Translations under genes and position numbers: made by a program
Origin: Bacillota bacterium
GTDB lineage: Bacteria > Bacillota > Clostridia > Christensenellales > SZUA-584
DNA length: 64,000 nt
NCBI GenBank assembly: GCA_023461435.1
Contig: JAEYLC010000032.1
Coordinates: 1-64,000, forward strand
Direction of reading: 5' to 3'
Shown here: positions 48,758 to 58,543 of the stretch, one piece after another
How the letters are laid out: the number at the start of each line of letters is the position of its first letter
How positions within the stretch are numbered: the first letter of the stretch is position 1
Notes under the pieces: model-generated
Database searches by the model: none
Told to the model about the DNA's origin: nothing
The model's input: the letters and a program-made list of their open reading frames with translations, nothing else

Positions 48758-49526
48758 GAGAAAACCAAAGATTGTCCGCGTCTGGCGGTGGCTCAAATTC
48801 GTGCTGCTCGCCGTGTTTGGCGGGGCGCTGATATACAGCGGCATCCATATCGGCGGTTATTTCTTTGAGGGGTCGCAGGACATGCAGCTGCTCGAAAATG
48901 TGCGTCAGGTGTATGCGCAGGCGCTCAAAGAACAGCCGGTACAGGCCGATAGCGCGGCGGATGGCGCCGCGCTGCCGGATGAGACGGCGAAGAACGCTTT
49001 TTCAGCGCTGTCGGAACTGAATGCGGAAGCGGCGGGCTGGCTCCGCGTTCCCGGCACGGGTATCGACCATCCGTTTGTGCAGACAGGCGATAACGTGTAT
49101 TACTTGAATCACAGCTTCGAGGGGGGGCGTTCGTCTCACGGGTGCATGTTTTTGGATTACAGATGCAACGCGGACAGCCGCCATCTCGTGATATACGGCC
49201 ATCGCATGAAAGACGGCTCGATGTTCGGGGGGCTGCCGCAGTATGAAATCCAAGACTATTATGAGTCGCACCCTATCATCACGCTCAATCTGCGGGGAAC
49301 CACATCGAATTGGCAGATATTCAGCGCTCATCGCACGGATGACAGTCTGCTGCCGGTGCAGTTTGCCGACGACAGCGCGTTTGATGAGTATGTGCAAAGC
49401 CTGAAGGGCTTGTCGTTGTACGATACGGGCGCCGATGTCACATCTGACGATACGGTGCTGTCGCTGTCCACATGCGACGGCTCCGACAGTGAACGGTTTG
49501 TGGTTCACGCGAAAAAAATCGATTAA
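48723..49526 (+). CDS. srtB: class B sortase
   Basis: A 267-residue membrane-anchored transpeptidase that joins SPKTG-type proteins to the cell wall. Basic N-terminus, membrane segment (about 24-44), then the sortase domain with catalytic His160 in YGHRM, Cys251 in LSTCDGS and Arg258 in SERFVVHAK. The spacing and TC...R context fit class B. The start is not certain: the ATG at 48723 lies inside the 3' end of the adhesin gene with a poor ribosome binding site, while GGAG at 48757-48760 would suit a non-canonical ATT at 48771. The tight linkage suggests the upstream adhesin is its substrate. Confidence 0.9.
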   Translation: MLSARELRRSARRKPKIVRVWRWLKFVLLAVFGGALIYSGIHIGGYFFEGSQDMQLLENVRQVYAQALKEQPVQADSAADGAALPDETAKNAFSALSELNAEAAGWLRVPGTGIDHPFVQTGDNVYYLNHSFEGGRSSHGCMFLDYRCNADSRHLVIYGHRMKDGSMFGGLPQYEIQDYYESHPIITLNLRGTTSNWQIFSAHRTDDSLLPVQFADDSAFDEYVQSLKGLSLYDTGADVTSDDTVLSLSTCDGSDSERFVVHAKKID

Positions 49527-49532
49527 CAAAAT

Positions 49533-49583
49533 AAGCACCGTATTTCTCTCATAATTGTATCAGGTTGGCGAAATACGGTGCTT
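49533..49583 (+). terminator. terminator of the adhesin/sortase operon
   Basis: Perfect 14-base arms AAGCACCGTATTTC (49533-49546) and GAAATACGGTGCTT (49570-49583) with a 23-base loop and a short T run. Part of the second arm may belong to the promoter of the next gene (TTGGCG at 49564-49569, TATCAT at 49588-49593). Confidence 0.6.
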
Positions 49584-49645
49584 TATGCTATCATGATATT
49601 GAAATTTCCCGGGCTTATTATTCTTTTATAACGAAGGAGCTTCTT

Positions 49646-50722
49646 ATGAGACGGCATGGATTTGACTGGCTGAGAATTGGCGTTATTATTCTGCTGTTTC
49701 CCTTTCATACCGCGCGCGTGTTTGATGCGTGGGAACCCAACTACGTCAAAGACGCCGCCAACATCAACGGCTTTTGCACATGGCTCATTGCGGCGCTCGG
49801 TTATTGGCTGATGCCGCTGCTGTTCTTTATTGCGGGCTATGCCGCGTATCAGGCGCTGCGCAAAAGAACACCCGGCCAGTATGTCAAAGAGCGTGTAAGC
49901 CGCCTGCTGGTGCCTTTTCTTGCGGGGCTTGTGCTGATCGTGCCGCCTCAAGGCTATCTCGCGCTGACCCAGCAGTATGGGTATACCGATGATTACTTTT
50001 CGTTCCTCGGCCGGTATTTCACGGATTTCTCCGATCTTTCGGGTTATACGGGCGGTTTCACGCCTGCCCATCTTTGGTTTATTCTCTATCTGTTTGTGAT
50101 CAGTCTGGCGCTGCTCGCGCCGCTTGTGTGGATGGTGCGCCGTCCGGATAAGCTCAAGATGCTGGCGAAGCCGTGGACTATGATATTAGCCGTCGTGCTT
50201 GTCACGCTGATGGAGGCGCTGCCCGACATCGGAGGCAAGAACCCGTTCTTCTTCGCGATGATATTCCTGCTTGGCGCCGTTTTCGCGAATTCGGACGCTT
50301 TTATTGATGTTCTCAGGAGACGGCGTTTCGCCTTTCTCGCCGGAGCGGCTGCCGCAACGGGCGCGGTGCTGACCATCGAAGCCACGGTCGGATGGCTTGA
50401 GGGGTATACCGCCGAGGGTATCGGTTTTGCGCTGCTGCGCAATCTCTCTGTCTGGCTGATTATACTCGCGCTGACAGGTCTCGCGGACCAGTATCTGAAC
50501 CGGGAAAGCAAAGCGCTCGGCATATTGAACCGCGCGTCTTATCCCGTGTACATCTTCCATCAGACGGTGCTGATCGCGGCCGCCTATTTTATCGTGATGC
50601 TCGACGTATACTGGGTGGTGAAGTACGTTGCGATCGTGCTCGCAACGATGGCCTTGTCGTGGGGGGGCTATGAGGTGTCCCGCCGTCTCAGGGTCACGCG
50701 TTTTTTAATCGGGATCAAGTAA
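49646..50722 (+). CDS. acyltransferase family 3 membrane protein
   Basis: A 358-residue integral membrane acyltransferase with about ten hydrophobic segments. It opens RRHGFDWLRIGVIILLFPFHTARVF, where the His near residue 21-22 matches the catalytic H/R region of family 3 enzymes (OafA/OpgC-like) that acylate cell-surface sugars. The last third contains NRASYPVYIFHQTVLI, the conserved late-helix motif. GAAGGAG lies 6 bases before the ATG at 49646; an in-frame upstream extension lies within the terminator hairpin. Acceptor unknown. Confidence 0.87.
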   Translation: MRRHGFDWLRIGVIILLFPFHTARVFDAWEPNYVKDAANINGFCTWLIAALGYWLMPLLFFIAGYAAYQALRKRTPGQYVKERVSRLLVPFLAGLVLIVPPQGYLALTQQYGYTDDYFSFLGRYFTDFSDLSGYTGGFTPAHLWFILYLFVISLALLAPLVWMVRRPDKLKMLAKPWTMILAVVLVTLMEALPDIGGKNPFFFAMIFLLGAVFANSDAFIDVLRRRRFAFLAGAAAATGAVLTIEATVGWLEGYTAEGIGFALLRNLSVWLIILALTGLADQYLNRESKALGILNRASYPVYIFHQTVLIAAAYFIVMLDVYWVVKYVAIVLATMALSWGGYEVSRRLRVTRFLIGIK

Positions 50723-50815
50723 ATAAGCTGCGATATCTGGAATGATAACCCATTGACACGCCGCGGCTCCGGCGATATCATGCATTATTACTCTTAATGT
50801 TTGCGTGAGGGATGC

Positions 50816-51247
50816 ATGGAAAAATGGCTCAAGATTTTTAAGGCGCTTGGCGACGAAAAAAGGCTCAAGATTGTGGCGCTGCTCTATAAGCATGGCTTTT
50901 GCGTGAGCGCGTTGGCGCGCATACTCGATATTTCGGAGGCCGCGGTGTCTCAGCATATCCGCGTACTGCGCGAAGCGGGGCTGTTAAAGGGTGAAAAGCG
51001 GGGCGGGTACACGTTTTACGAGCTCAGCCTGGGATTGCTTGAAAGCCTGGCCTTGGATATCGACGCGTTTTTGGATAAAAAGCCGGAGAGAAAGGAATGC
51101 TGCCAGTATATGACCGGCGAGCACCAGTATTGCGAAATCTACGATCAGCAAAAGGCTAAAAAGCCAAATACATGCAGGGATACAGGAGGAAACAATGAGA
51201 CGCAAGGAACGGGCGATGGACGAAGCTCAGGCGGTCAGCCTGCTTGA
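50816..51247 (+). CDS. ArsR-family transcriptional regulator
   Basis: A 143-residue regulator. Winged helix about 5-80 with the recognition region CVSALARILDISEAAVSQHIRVLREAGLLKGEKRGGYTFYEL. A Cys/His-rich C-terminal segment (ECCQYMTGEHQYC, about 99-111) could bind metal. The last 53 bases overlap the next gene, so the final residues may be a by-product of that overlap. GAGGG precedes the ATG at 50816. It is a candidate regulator of the metal ATPase at 52314, about 1 kb away. Confidence 0.88.
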   Translation: MEKWLKIFKALGDEKRLKIVALLYKHGFCVSALARILDISEAAVSQHIRVLREAGLLKGEKRGGYTFYELSLGLLESLALDIDAFLDKKPERKECCQYMTGEHQYCEIYDQQKAKKPNTCRDTGGNNETQGTGDGRSSGGQPA

Positions 51248-51653
51248 GGAGGGGCAGCTCGGCGTGCTTAGCACGGCGGGCACGGACGGAGAGCCGTATG
51301 GCGTGCCGCTCAACTACTGCTATGTGCGCGAAGACAACGCCATATTCTTTCATTGCGCGAACGAGGGGCGCAAGATGGAGAACATCAAAAGCAACGGACG
51401 CGTTTCATTCACTGTGATAGGCCGCAACCGCATCATTCATGAAAAACTGACCACATACTATGAGAGCGTCATCGTGTCGGGCCGCGCCTCGCTCGTGCAG
51501 GACGATGAGGAAAAGGTGCTGCGGCTGAACCAGCTTTGCCGCCATCTGACGCCGGGCATCGATTGGCGCGAGGGCTGCGGACATCTCGTAAGGACCGCGA
51601 TCGTGCGCATCGATATCGACGGCATCAGCGGGAAGAAGAACGGCGACGCATAG
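51195..51653 (+). CDS. pyridoxamine 5'-phosphate oxidase-like FMN-binding protein
   Basis: A 152-residue cytosolic flavin-binding split-barrel protein of the NimA/PNPOx-like group. The pattern LLEEGQLGVLSTAGTDGEPYGVPLNYCYVREDNAIFFHCANEGRKMENI (about 13-61) is typical, and relatives include flavin reductases and nitroimidazole-resistance proteins. AGGAGG lies 6 bases before the ATG, inside the end of the ArsR gene, suggesting coupling. Activity unknown. Confidence 0.85.
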   Translation: MRRKERAMDEAQAVSLLEEGQLGVLSTAGTDGEPYGVPLNYCYVREDNAIFFHCANEGRKMENIKSNGRVSFTVIGRNRIIHEKLTTYYESVIVSGRASLVQDDEEKVLRLNQLCRHLTPGIDWREGCGHLVRTAIVRIDIDGISGKKNGDA

Positions 51654-51832
51654 CTCATAATACATGCTCGACAGCATAACGATAAATACTGATTTTTCAA
51701 CAGTTGTATAATATAAGAGGCGCTGGGAAGCGCCCCTTGGTTTAATCTTGAATATTTCATTCAAGACGACTATGTTATTTTATTATATACGATAATCTTG
51801 CCGCGTTTACATCCACAGAAAGCTTATGGGTG

Positions 51833-52207
51833 TCAGCCTTTGGCGCACAGGCAGAACGGATGGCCCTCCGGGTCTATCATCGTCACAAAGTGAGAGCCGC
51901 CGAATTGGCTTTCGGCCTTCTTTGCACCGAGGCTTTCGGCTTCCGCGATAGCGGACGGCAAGTCGTCAACCTGCAAATCCAGGTGCATATGCTTTTGCTG
52001 CTGCCCGTTGACTTCGGGCCAGACCGGCGGCATGTAATCAAAGTCGCATTCCATAAACACGATAACGATGCCGTTGTCACTGATGACGGCGGGGCATCCG
52101 TACATGACCCCCTTGTTCCAGCCGAGAAGGTCGGCATAAAAATCGCACTGTTTTACAGTGTCCATACAGTCTATGGACAGATTACCTAAGCGCATACCTT
52201 TTATCAC
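51833..52207 (-). CDS. VOC-family (glyoxalase/bleomycin-resistance-like) protein
   Basis: A 124-residue single-unit vicinal oxygen chelate protein with two beta-alpha-beta modules (LGNLSIDCMDTVKQCDFYADLLGW and HMHLDLQVDDLPSAIAEAESLGAK) and the closing MIDPEGHPFCLC. Members bind metals for lyase, dioxygenase or drug-sequestering roles. The start is taken as GTG (complement of 52205-52207) because AAGGG lies 9 bases upstream; the ATG at 52195 has its purine tract only one base away. Confidence 0.82.
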   Translation of the reverse strand: MIKGMRLGNLSIDCMDTVKQCDFYADLLGWNKGVMYGCPAVISDNGIVIVFMECDFDYMPPVWPEVNGQQQKHMHLDLQVDDLPSAIAEAESLGAKKAESQFGGSHFVTMIDPEGHPFCLCAKG

Positions 52208-52313
52208 GATAACAGCCCTTCTTTCATGATGATGCTTAATTATAACAAATGGATACATATAATTCAATTCAAGCATACGTCATGAAGTCCGGTTTCATTC
52301 CAGAAGGTGCAGT

Positions 52314-54428
<2,115 letters not shown>

Positions 54429-54455
54429 TGCTGTTGACTCCTTATTTAGCATGAA

Positions 54456-54514
54456 CACTTGAACAAACATTCAAATGATATTTTCATTATATTCAAAGAT
54501 TTTCGAAAAGTCAA
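54456..54514 (-). promoter_or_regulatory. promoter and ArsR/SmtB-like operator of the metal ATPase
   Basis: On the minus strand TTGACT (complement of 54509-54514), 17 bases, and TATAAT (complement of 54486-54491). An imperfect palindrome CACTTGAA-N6-TTCAAATG (54456-54477, 7 of 8 positions paired) covers the transcript start, resembling the TGAA-N-TTCA operators of ArsR/SmtB repressors that release DNA on binding zinc or cadmium. Confidence 0.78.
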
Positions 54515-54544
54515 CACAAAACGCTCTTTTTTTATCTGAACAGA

Positions 54545-54573
54545 TTGACAAAACAATATAAATGGCATAATCT
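54545..54573 (+). promoter_or_regulatory. putative promoter of the ROK/MFS pair
   Basis: TTGACA at 54545-54550 and TAATCT at 54568-54573 with 17 bases between, or CATAAT at 54566-54571 with 15; the -35 is perfect and the -10 weak. Confidence 0.45.
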
Positions 54574-54609
54574 TATGACAGACTTATTAAAGAAGGTTTA
54601 AAAAGTTAA

Positions 54610-55596
54610 ATGGATACCGCCGTGGTTAAAGAACTCAATAAAAACAGCCTGCGCAGCAGGCTCACGCAGAGGCGTGAAGCGACCATTCAGGAGCTTGCGG
54701 AGCCGACAGGCTTGAGCGTGGTCACGGTCAAGGCGCTGCTCAATGAAATGATCGCGCAGGGTGAGGTTATTGAGGGAGAGACGGCGCCGTCCGGCGGCGG
54801 CCGTCCGTCGAGGCGCTATGTCTATAATGGCGAATACCGCCACGCGGCTGCGGTATACGGTTATCAGAACGAGAACAAAAACTCGATCCACGTGCTTGTT
54901 GTCAATCTGTTTGGCGAATGTGTGTATAAGGATCAAGCCTTTATCGAAGACATAAGGGTGGAGAGCTTTTGCGGCATGCTGGACCGCGCAATGGGGGCAT
55001 ATCCGAAAATCGCGGCGATCGCCTTCGGACTGCCGGGTTTTGAGGAGAACGGCGTGATTGTCGCCAACGATTACGGCGGCATCGTGGGAGATCGGTTCCT
55101 GCGGTTTTATCAGTCGAGATACGGTCTGCCAATCCGGTATATCAACGATGTCAACGCGGCAGTGGTGGGGTATTCGGGACCGGCTCATGTGAAGACGTGT
55201 CTTGCGGGCATCTATTTTCCGAGGCTCTACCGTCCCGGCGCGGGAATGGTGATAAACGGCGGGGTTTATACGGGCGCGCAGCATTTTGCGGGAGAAATCG
55301 GCCATTTATTGCCGGATACCGACTGGCTGCTTTTGGACTATGACGATGAAGAAGCGGTGTCTGACGCCGTTGCGCGGATGCTCGGCATATACTGCTGCGT
55401 CGTCGCGCCGGAGCAGTTCATACTCTACGGCGACTTTTTCAGCGAGAAGAGCGCCGGTGAAATCAGGTGCAGAACGCAAGACCTGCTTTGCGGGCAGTTT
55501 CAAGTGAATGTGGAGGTGTCGTCTGCGTTCGAGCGCGATTTTGAGCGCGGCATGACCGCTCTCGCACTGCGGCAGCTCGGCGATACATTTATATAA
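54610..55596 (+). CDS. ROK-family transcriptional regulator
   Basis: A 328-residue regulator with an N-terminal winged helix (about 8-65, EATIQELAEPTGLSVVTVKALLNEMIAQGEVIEG, then GGGRPSRRY) and a ROK sugar-kinase-like domain. The usual zinc signature CxCGxxGCxE after GEIGHL is missing; the sequence continues LPDTDWLLLDYDDEEAV. The ATP-binding motifs are also weak, so a purely regulatory, possibly sugar-sensing role is likely. The MFS transporter gene follows after 23 bases and is the probable target. Confidence 0.87.
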   Translation: MDTAVVKELNKNSLRSRLTQRREATIQELAEPTGLSVVTVKALLNEMIAQGEVIEGETAPSGGGRPSRRYVYNGEYRHAAAVYGYQNENKNSIHVLVVNLFGECVYKDQAFIEDIRVESFCGMLDRAMGAYPKIAAIAFGLPGFEENGVIVANDYGGIVGDRFLRFYQSRYGLPIRYINDVNAAVVGYSGPAHVKTCLAGIYFPRLYRPGAGMVINGGVYTGAQHFAGEIGHLLPDTDWLLLDYDDEEAVSDAVARMLGIYCCVVAPEQFILYGDFFSEKSAGEIRCRTQDLLCGQFQVNVEVSSAFERDFERGMTALALRQLGDTFI

Positions 55597-55619
55597 ATTC
55601 TAAGGACGGAAAAAAGCGT

Positions 55620-56792
55620 ATGATAGCTTTGTTGGTGATCATCTATATCTCTTTTATCAGCCTGGGGCTGCCGGACGGGCTGCTCGGCGCGGCGTGGCCT
55701 GTGATGAGTGCGGATTTCGGCGCTGCGCTGTCGTTTGCGGGCGTGATCTCGATGATCGCGGCGGGGGGCACCATTGTTTCGAGCCTGCTTAGCGATAAGG
55801 TGATCAGGCGTTTCGGAACGGGCCGGGTGACCGCTGTCAGCGTGCTGATGACGGCGCTCGCGCTGCTCGGGATTTCTTTATCCGGCAATGTGGTCTGGAT
55901 CTGCCTGCTCGCGGTTCCGCTCGGTCTCGGCGCGGGCTCGGTGGATACGGCGCTTAATAACTTCGTGGCGCTGCATTACAAAGCGCATCATATGAACTGG
56001 CTTCACTGCTTCTGGGGTGTGGGCGCTTCGGCGGGCCCCATGATCATGTCACTGTATATCGCGAAGCCAAACGGCTGGAAGATGGGATATGGCACGATCG
56101 GCCTCGTTCAGGCAGCGCTGGTTGTCGTCCTCTTTGCCACATTGCCGCTCTGGAAGAAGACGGCCAAGGTGACCGAAGAAGCTCACAGCCAGAGCACCAG
56201 CAGTATGCTCGGCGTGCTGAAGATTCCCGGCGTTAAATCGGCCATGCTCATCTTTTTTGTCTACTGCTCGCTGGAATTGTCCATGGGCCTTTGGGGCAGC
56301 AGCTATCTTGTCGGCATCAGAGGTCTCACGGCCGAGACGGCGGCGCAGTGGGTATCGCTGTATTATCTTGGCATCACCGCGGGGCGCTTCGCGTCCGGCT
56401 TTGTGTCGATGAAGCTTCATAACACGGCGATGATACGCCTTGGTATTTTGATCATCGCGGCGGGGCTGCTCGCGGTGCTGCTGCCGCTCGGCAACGCGGC
56501 GGTTCAGGCGGGCTTTGGAATGATCGGCCTTGGATGCGCGCCTATCTTTCCGTCGATGCTGCACGAAACGCCCGCGCGTTTCGGAAAAGCGGATTCGCAA
56601 AAGCTCGTGGGGCTGCAGATGGCGAGCGCTTATACGGGCAGCACGCTGATGCCGCTGATCGTGGGCGCGGCCGCACAGTATATCGGCATATTCCTGTTCC
56701 CGTATTTTTTGCTGCTGATGTTCGTTGTGCTGCTGCTGCTCTCGGAGAATCTGAACCGTACGGTGTCAGCCCAAGCAAAAAAGCCAATTTAG
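55620..56792 (+). CDS. MFS transporter
   Basis: A 390-residue permease with twelve hydrophobic segments. It opens ISFISLGLPDGLLGAAWPVMSADFG and has the motif A-like loop SLLSDKVIRRFGTGRVT between helices 2 and 3, and NNFVALHYKAHHMNWLHCFWGVGASAGP, a pattern of FucP-like sugar transporters. It is paired with a ROK regulator, which supports a carbohydrate or glycoside substrate; no catabolic enzyme is nearby. Confidence 0.87.
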   Translation: MIALLVIIYISFISLGLPDGLLGAAWPVMSADFGAALSFAGVISMIAAGGTIVSSLLSDKVIRRFGTGRVTAVSVLMTALALLGISLSGNVVWICLLAVPLGLGAGSVDTALNNFVALHYKAHHMNWLHCFWGVGASAGPMIMSLYIAKPNGWKMGYGTIGLVQAALVVVLFATLPLWKKTAKVTEEAHSQSTSSMLGVLKIPGVKSAMLIFFVYCSLELSMGLWGSSYLVGIRGLTAETAAQWVSLYYLGITAGRFASGFVSMKLHNTAMIRLGILIIAAGLLAVLLPLGNAAVQAGFGMIGLGCAPIFPSMLHETPARFGKADSQKLVGLQMASAYTGSTLMPLIVGAAAQYIGIFLFPYFLLLMFVVLLLLSENLNRTVSAQAKKPI

Positions 56793-56820
56793 GTTAAGTG
56801 GCTCAGCTTGATGAAAAACC

Positions 56821-56912
56821 CCAACCTGTCATGCTGAACGGAACGTGAGTGAAGTAAAGCATCCCATGGTAAAACCTTTAAACATGGGATGCTCACGTGT
56901 AAGACAGAGGTT
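56821..56912. repeat. large palindromic intergenic element
   Basis: Nested inverted repeats: AACCT and AGGTT on the outside, ACGTGAG (56843-56849) with CTCACGT (56892-56898), and AGCATCCCATG (56858-56868) with CATGGGATGCT (56883-56893). It shares TGTCATnCTGAAC and ATCCCATGG with the element at 14852-14895. It lies between the MFS gene and a convergent lipoprotein gene and may serve as terminator for both. Confidence 0.6.
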
Positions 56913-56926
56913 GATGAAAGCGTGAC

Positions 56927-57550
56927 CTACGGCCAGTAGATCTGATGGACCGCTTCGACCTGACCGCCGCCGCCGACCTTCACCTCATAGAAAAACGGTT
57001 TGAGCAAAAAATCGGGATTGGCCGCATACATCGCCTTAATTGTCTCGATACTGACGGTCCGCGGCTCAAGACCCTCGATGAGCGAGCCGTCGTCGCTGAC
57101 GATCAGCGTGACGGGAACCGCCGAGAGATCGACCGTACGAAGCTGGGAATTCGTGTTTTTCTCAATAAATTCGGATTCCGCAAAATCGGCAACCACGGCC
57201 TGTGCGTCGGCCTCGGTGTATCCGTCCTGATCGATAAGCCATTGTACGGCATCGTCACCCCTCAGCATATTGAAGTAATCAAACGAGGCCGTGTTGTCGT
57301 CGGGATTGAAGGCGGTCATATGCGCGTAGCTCGTGTACATCTCGGGCGTATCTCCGGCGGCGGGCGATACGCTGGCGGCGGGCGATACTTTCTGGCTGGG
57401 GCTCACCGTTTCTTGTATCACTGTTTGCGTCGGGGCGGCCGCATCACCGGCTTCCTCAGGCTGGGTTACCACCACGTTTCCGACTGTCTGGCCGCAGGCG
57501 CACAGCATCAGCGCGAACAGGCTTAGAAGCAGCAAAACGATCTTCTTCAT
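56927..57550 (-). CDS. putative lipoprotein of unknown function
   Basis: A 207-residue exported protein with signal peptide MKKIVLLLLSLFALMLCAC and a lipobox Cys, a Ser/Pro/Val/Ala-rich linker (about 30-68) and a C-terminal domain containing YAHMTAFNPDDNTASFDYFNML and VDLSAVPVTLIV. I cannot assign a family. GGAGG precedes the ATG. It lies downstream of the TfoX_C/flavodoxin pair on the same strand, 16 bases away, so it may be the last gene of that operon. Confidence 0.78.
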   Translation of the reverse strand: MKKIVLLLLSLFALMLCACGQTVGNVVVTQPEEAGDAAAPTQTVIQETVSPSQKVSPAASVSPAAGDTPEMYTSYAHMTAFNPDDNTASFDYFNMLRGDDAVQWLIDQDGYTEADAQAVVADFAESEFIEKNTNSQLRTVDLSAVPVTLIVSDDGSLIEGLEPRTVSIETIKAMYAANPDFLLKPFFYEVKVGGGGQVEAVHQIYWP

Positions 57551-57565
57551 ATAAACCTCCGATTT

Positions 57566-57817
57566 TTACAGAGAATTATAAAACGCTTTTAGATCCGTCT
57601 TCTCCTCAGCTGTCAGCAGGCCGCGCTGTTTGCCCTGCACGGCGCCGGCCAGCGCATACAGGCTCATGAGACACGCGTCGGGGTACAGCGTCTTCACGCG
57701 CAAAAACGCAGGCTTGACGCCCGTTTTCATAAGTTCTTCAACAGATGTGATGCCCGCTTCCTCCAAACGCCCAGTGAGAACGGGCCCGATGCCGGGCAGC
57801 TTTTCTATATCGCTCAT
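57566..57817 (-). CDS. TfoX C-terminal-domain protein
   Basis: An 83-residue cytosolic protein consisting of a TfoX_C-type helix-hairpin-helix domain: LPGIGPVLTGRLEEAGITSVEELM followed by PDACLMSLYALAGAVQGK. The N-terminal TfoX domain is absent. In proteobacteria full-length TfoX/Sxy promotes competence; stand-alone C-domains are widespread with no settled role. The start (complement of 57815-57817) overlaps the flavodoxin stop as ATGA. Confidence 0.85.
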   Translation of the reverse strand: MSDIEKLPGIGPVLTGRLEEAGITSVEELMKTGVKPAFLRVKTLYPDACLMSLYALAGAVQGKQRGLLTAEEKTDLKAFYNSL

Positions 57818-58278
57818 GCTTTTATAAACCTTTCCGCCCACTCGGCGGCGTGCTTCAGCTCGCCGTCCTTAAGCGGCCCTTCTGATTCGAGCACGAAAAA
57901 CCCGGTGGGGTCACATTGAACATCAGCGCCTTTTTTCTTGAGCTCGCTGCAGATTTTTTCCGCGGCGTAGCCGAACCATTTCGCAAACCTTTTGAGCATG
58001 GCGGAATTCACAGTTTCAACATCGGCGCGCGTATCAAACGCGGCAGCCTTTATGCCTTTGAGAGCACCGGCAGGCAGCCTTTTGAGCCATGCCGTGACGG
58101 CGGGCGTGGGGCGAAATGCGCGGGTGGGGGAGCCCACTAGCACATGCGTGGCGCCGCCCAGGTCCTCGGCGCAGATATCGGTCACCTTGAATAGCGCGCC
58201 ACCCGTGGCTTTGGCCATTTCGTCGGCGATTTTTGCGGTGTTGCCGAAAACGGAGTCATAGATTACGATTGTTTTCAT
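57814..58278 (-). CDS. flavodoxin-like protein
   Basis: A 154-residue FMN-binding electron carrier or NAD(P)H-quinone-type flavoprotein. It opens KTIVIYDSVFGNTAKIADEMA, the phosphate-binding T/S-x-T-G-N-T-type loop (here DSVFGNT), with VLVGSPTRAFRPTPAV as the second flavin-contact region. The start (complement of 58276-58278) follows AAGGAGG. It is followed by the overlapping TfoX_C gene. Confidence 0.88.
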   Translation of the reverse strand: MKTIVIYDSVFGNTAKIADEMAKATGGALFKVTDICAEDLGGATHVLVGSPTRAFRPTPAVTAWLKRLPAGALKGIKAAAFDTRADVETVNSAMLKRFAKWFGYAAEKICSELKKKGADVQCDPTGFFVLESEGPLKDGELKHAAEWAERFIKA

Positions 58279-58543
58279 GGACGCCTCCTTAACCATATTT
58301 TCCAATATTATAGCATTATGCATGTGTATGATAAATAGCATGTGAAATATTTTGTGACCGCATATGTCTGCTGAATCCAGAGGAGCTCTGTGGCTGACGC
58401 GTTGTTTTATGCGAATTTTGACGAGGTCTGGCCGATTTTACCTGATCTTTTCAAAACGATTGCAGACTTTTAATGAACTATGCCGTTTTTTCGTACATAT
58501 TGGAGATATAAGAGCATCAATGACAAAGGCTTGCGGAGGATAT

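Noticed and set aside
51717..51734. GGCGC..GCGCC hairpin after the FMN-binding protein gene as a terminator
   Set aside because: The stem is short and no T run follows on either strand, so it was not listed.
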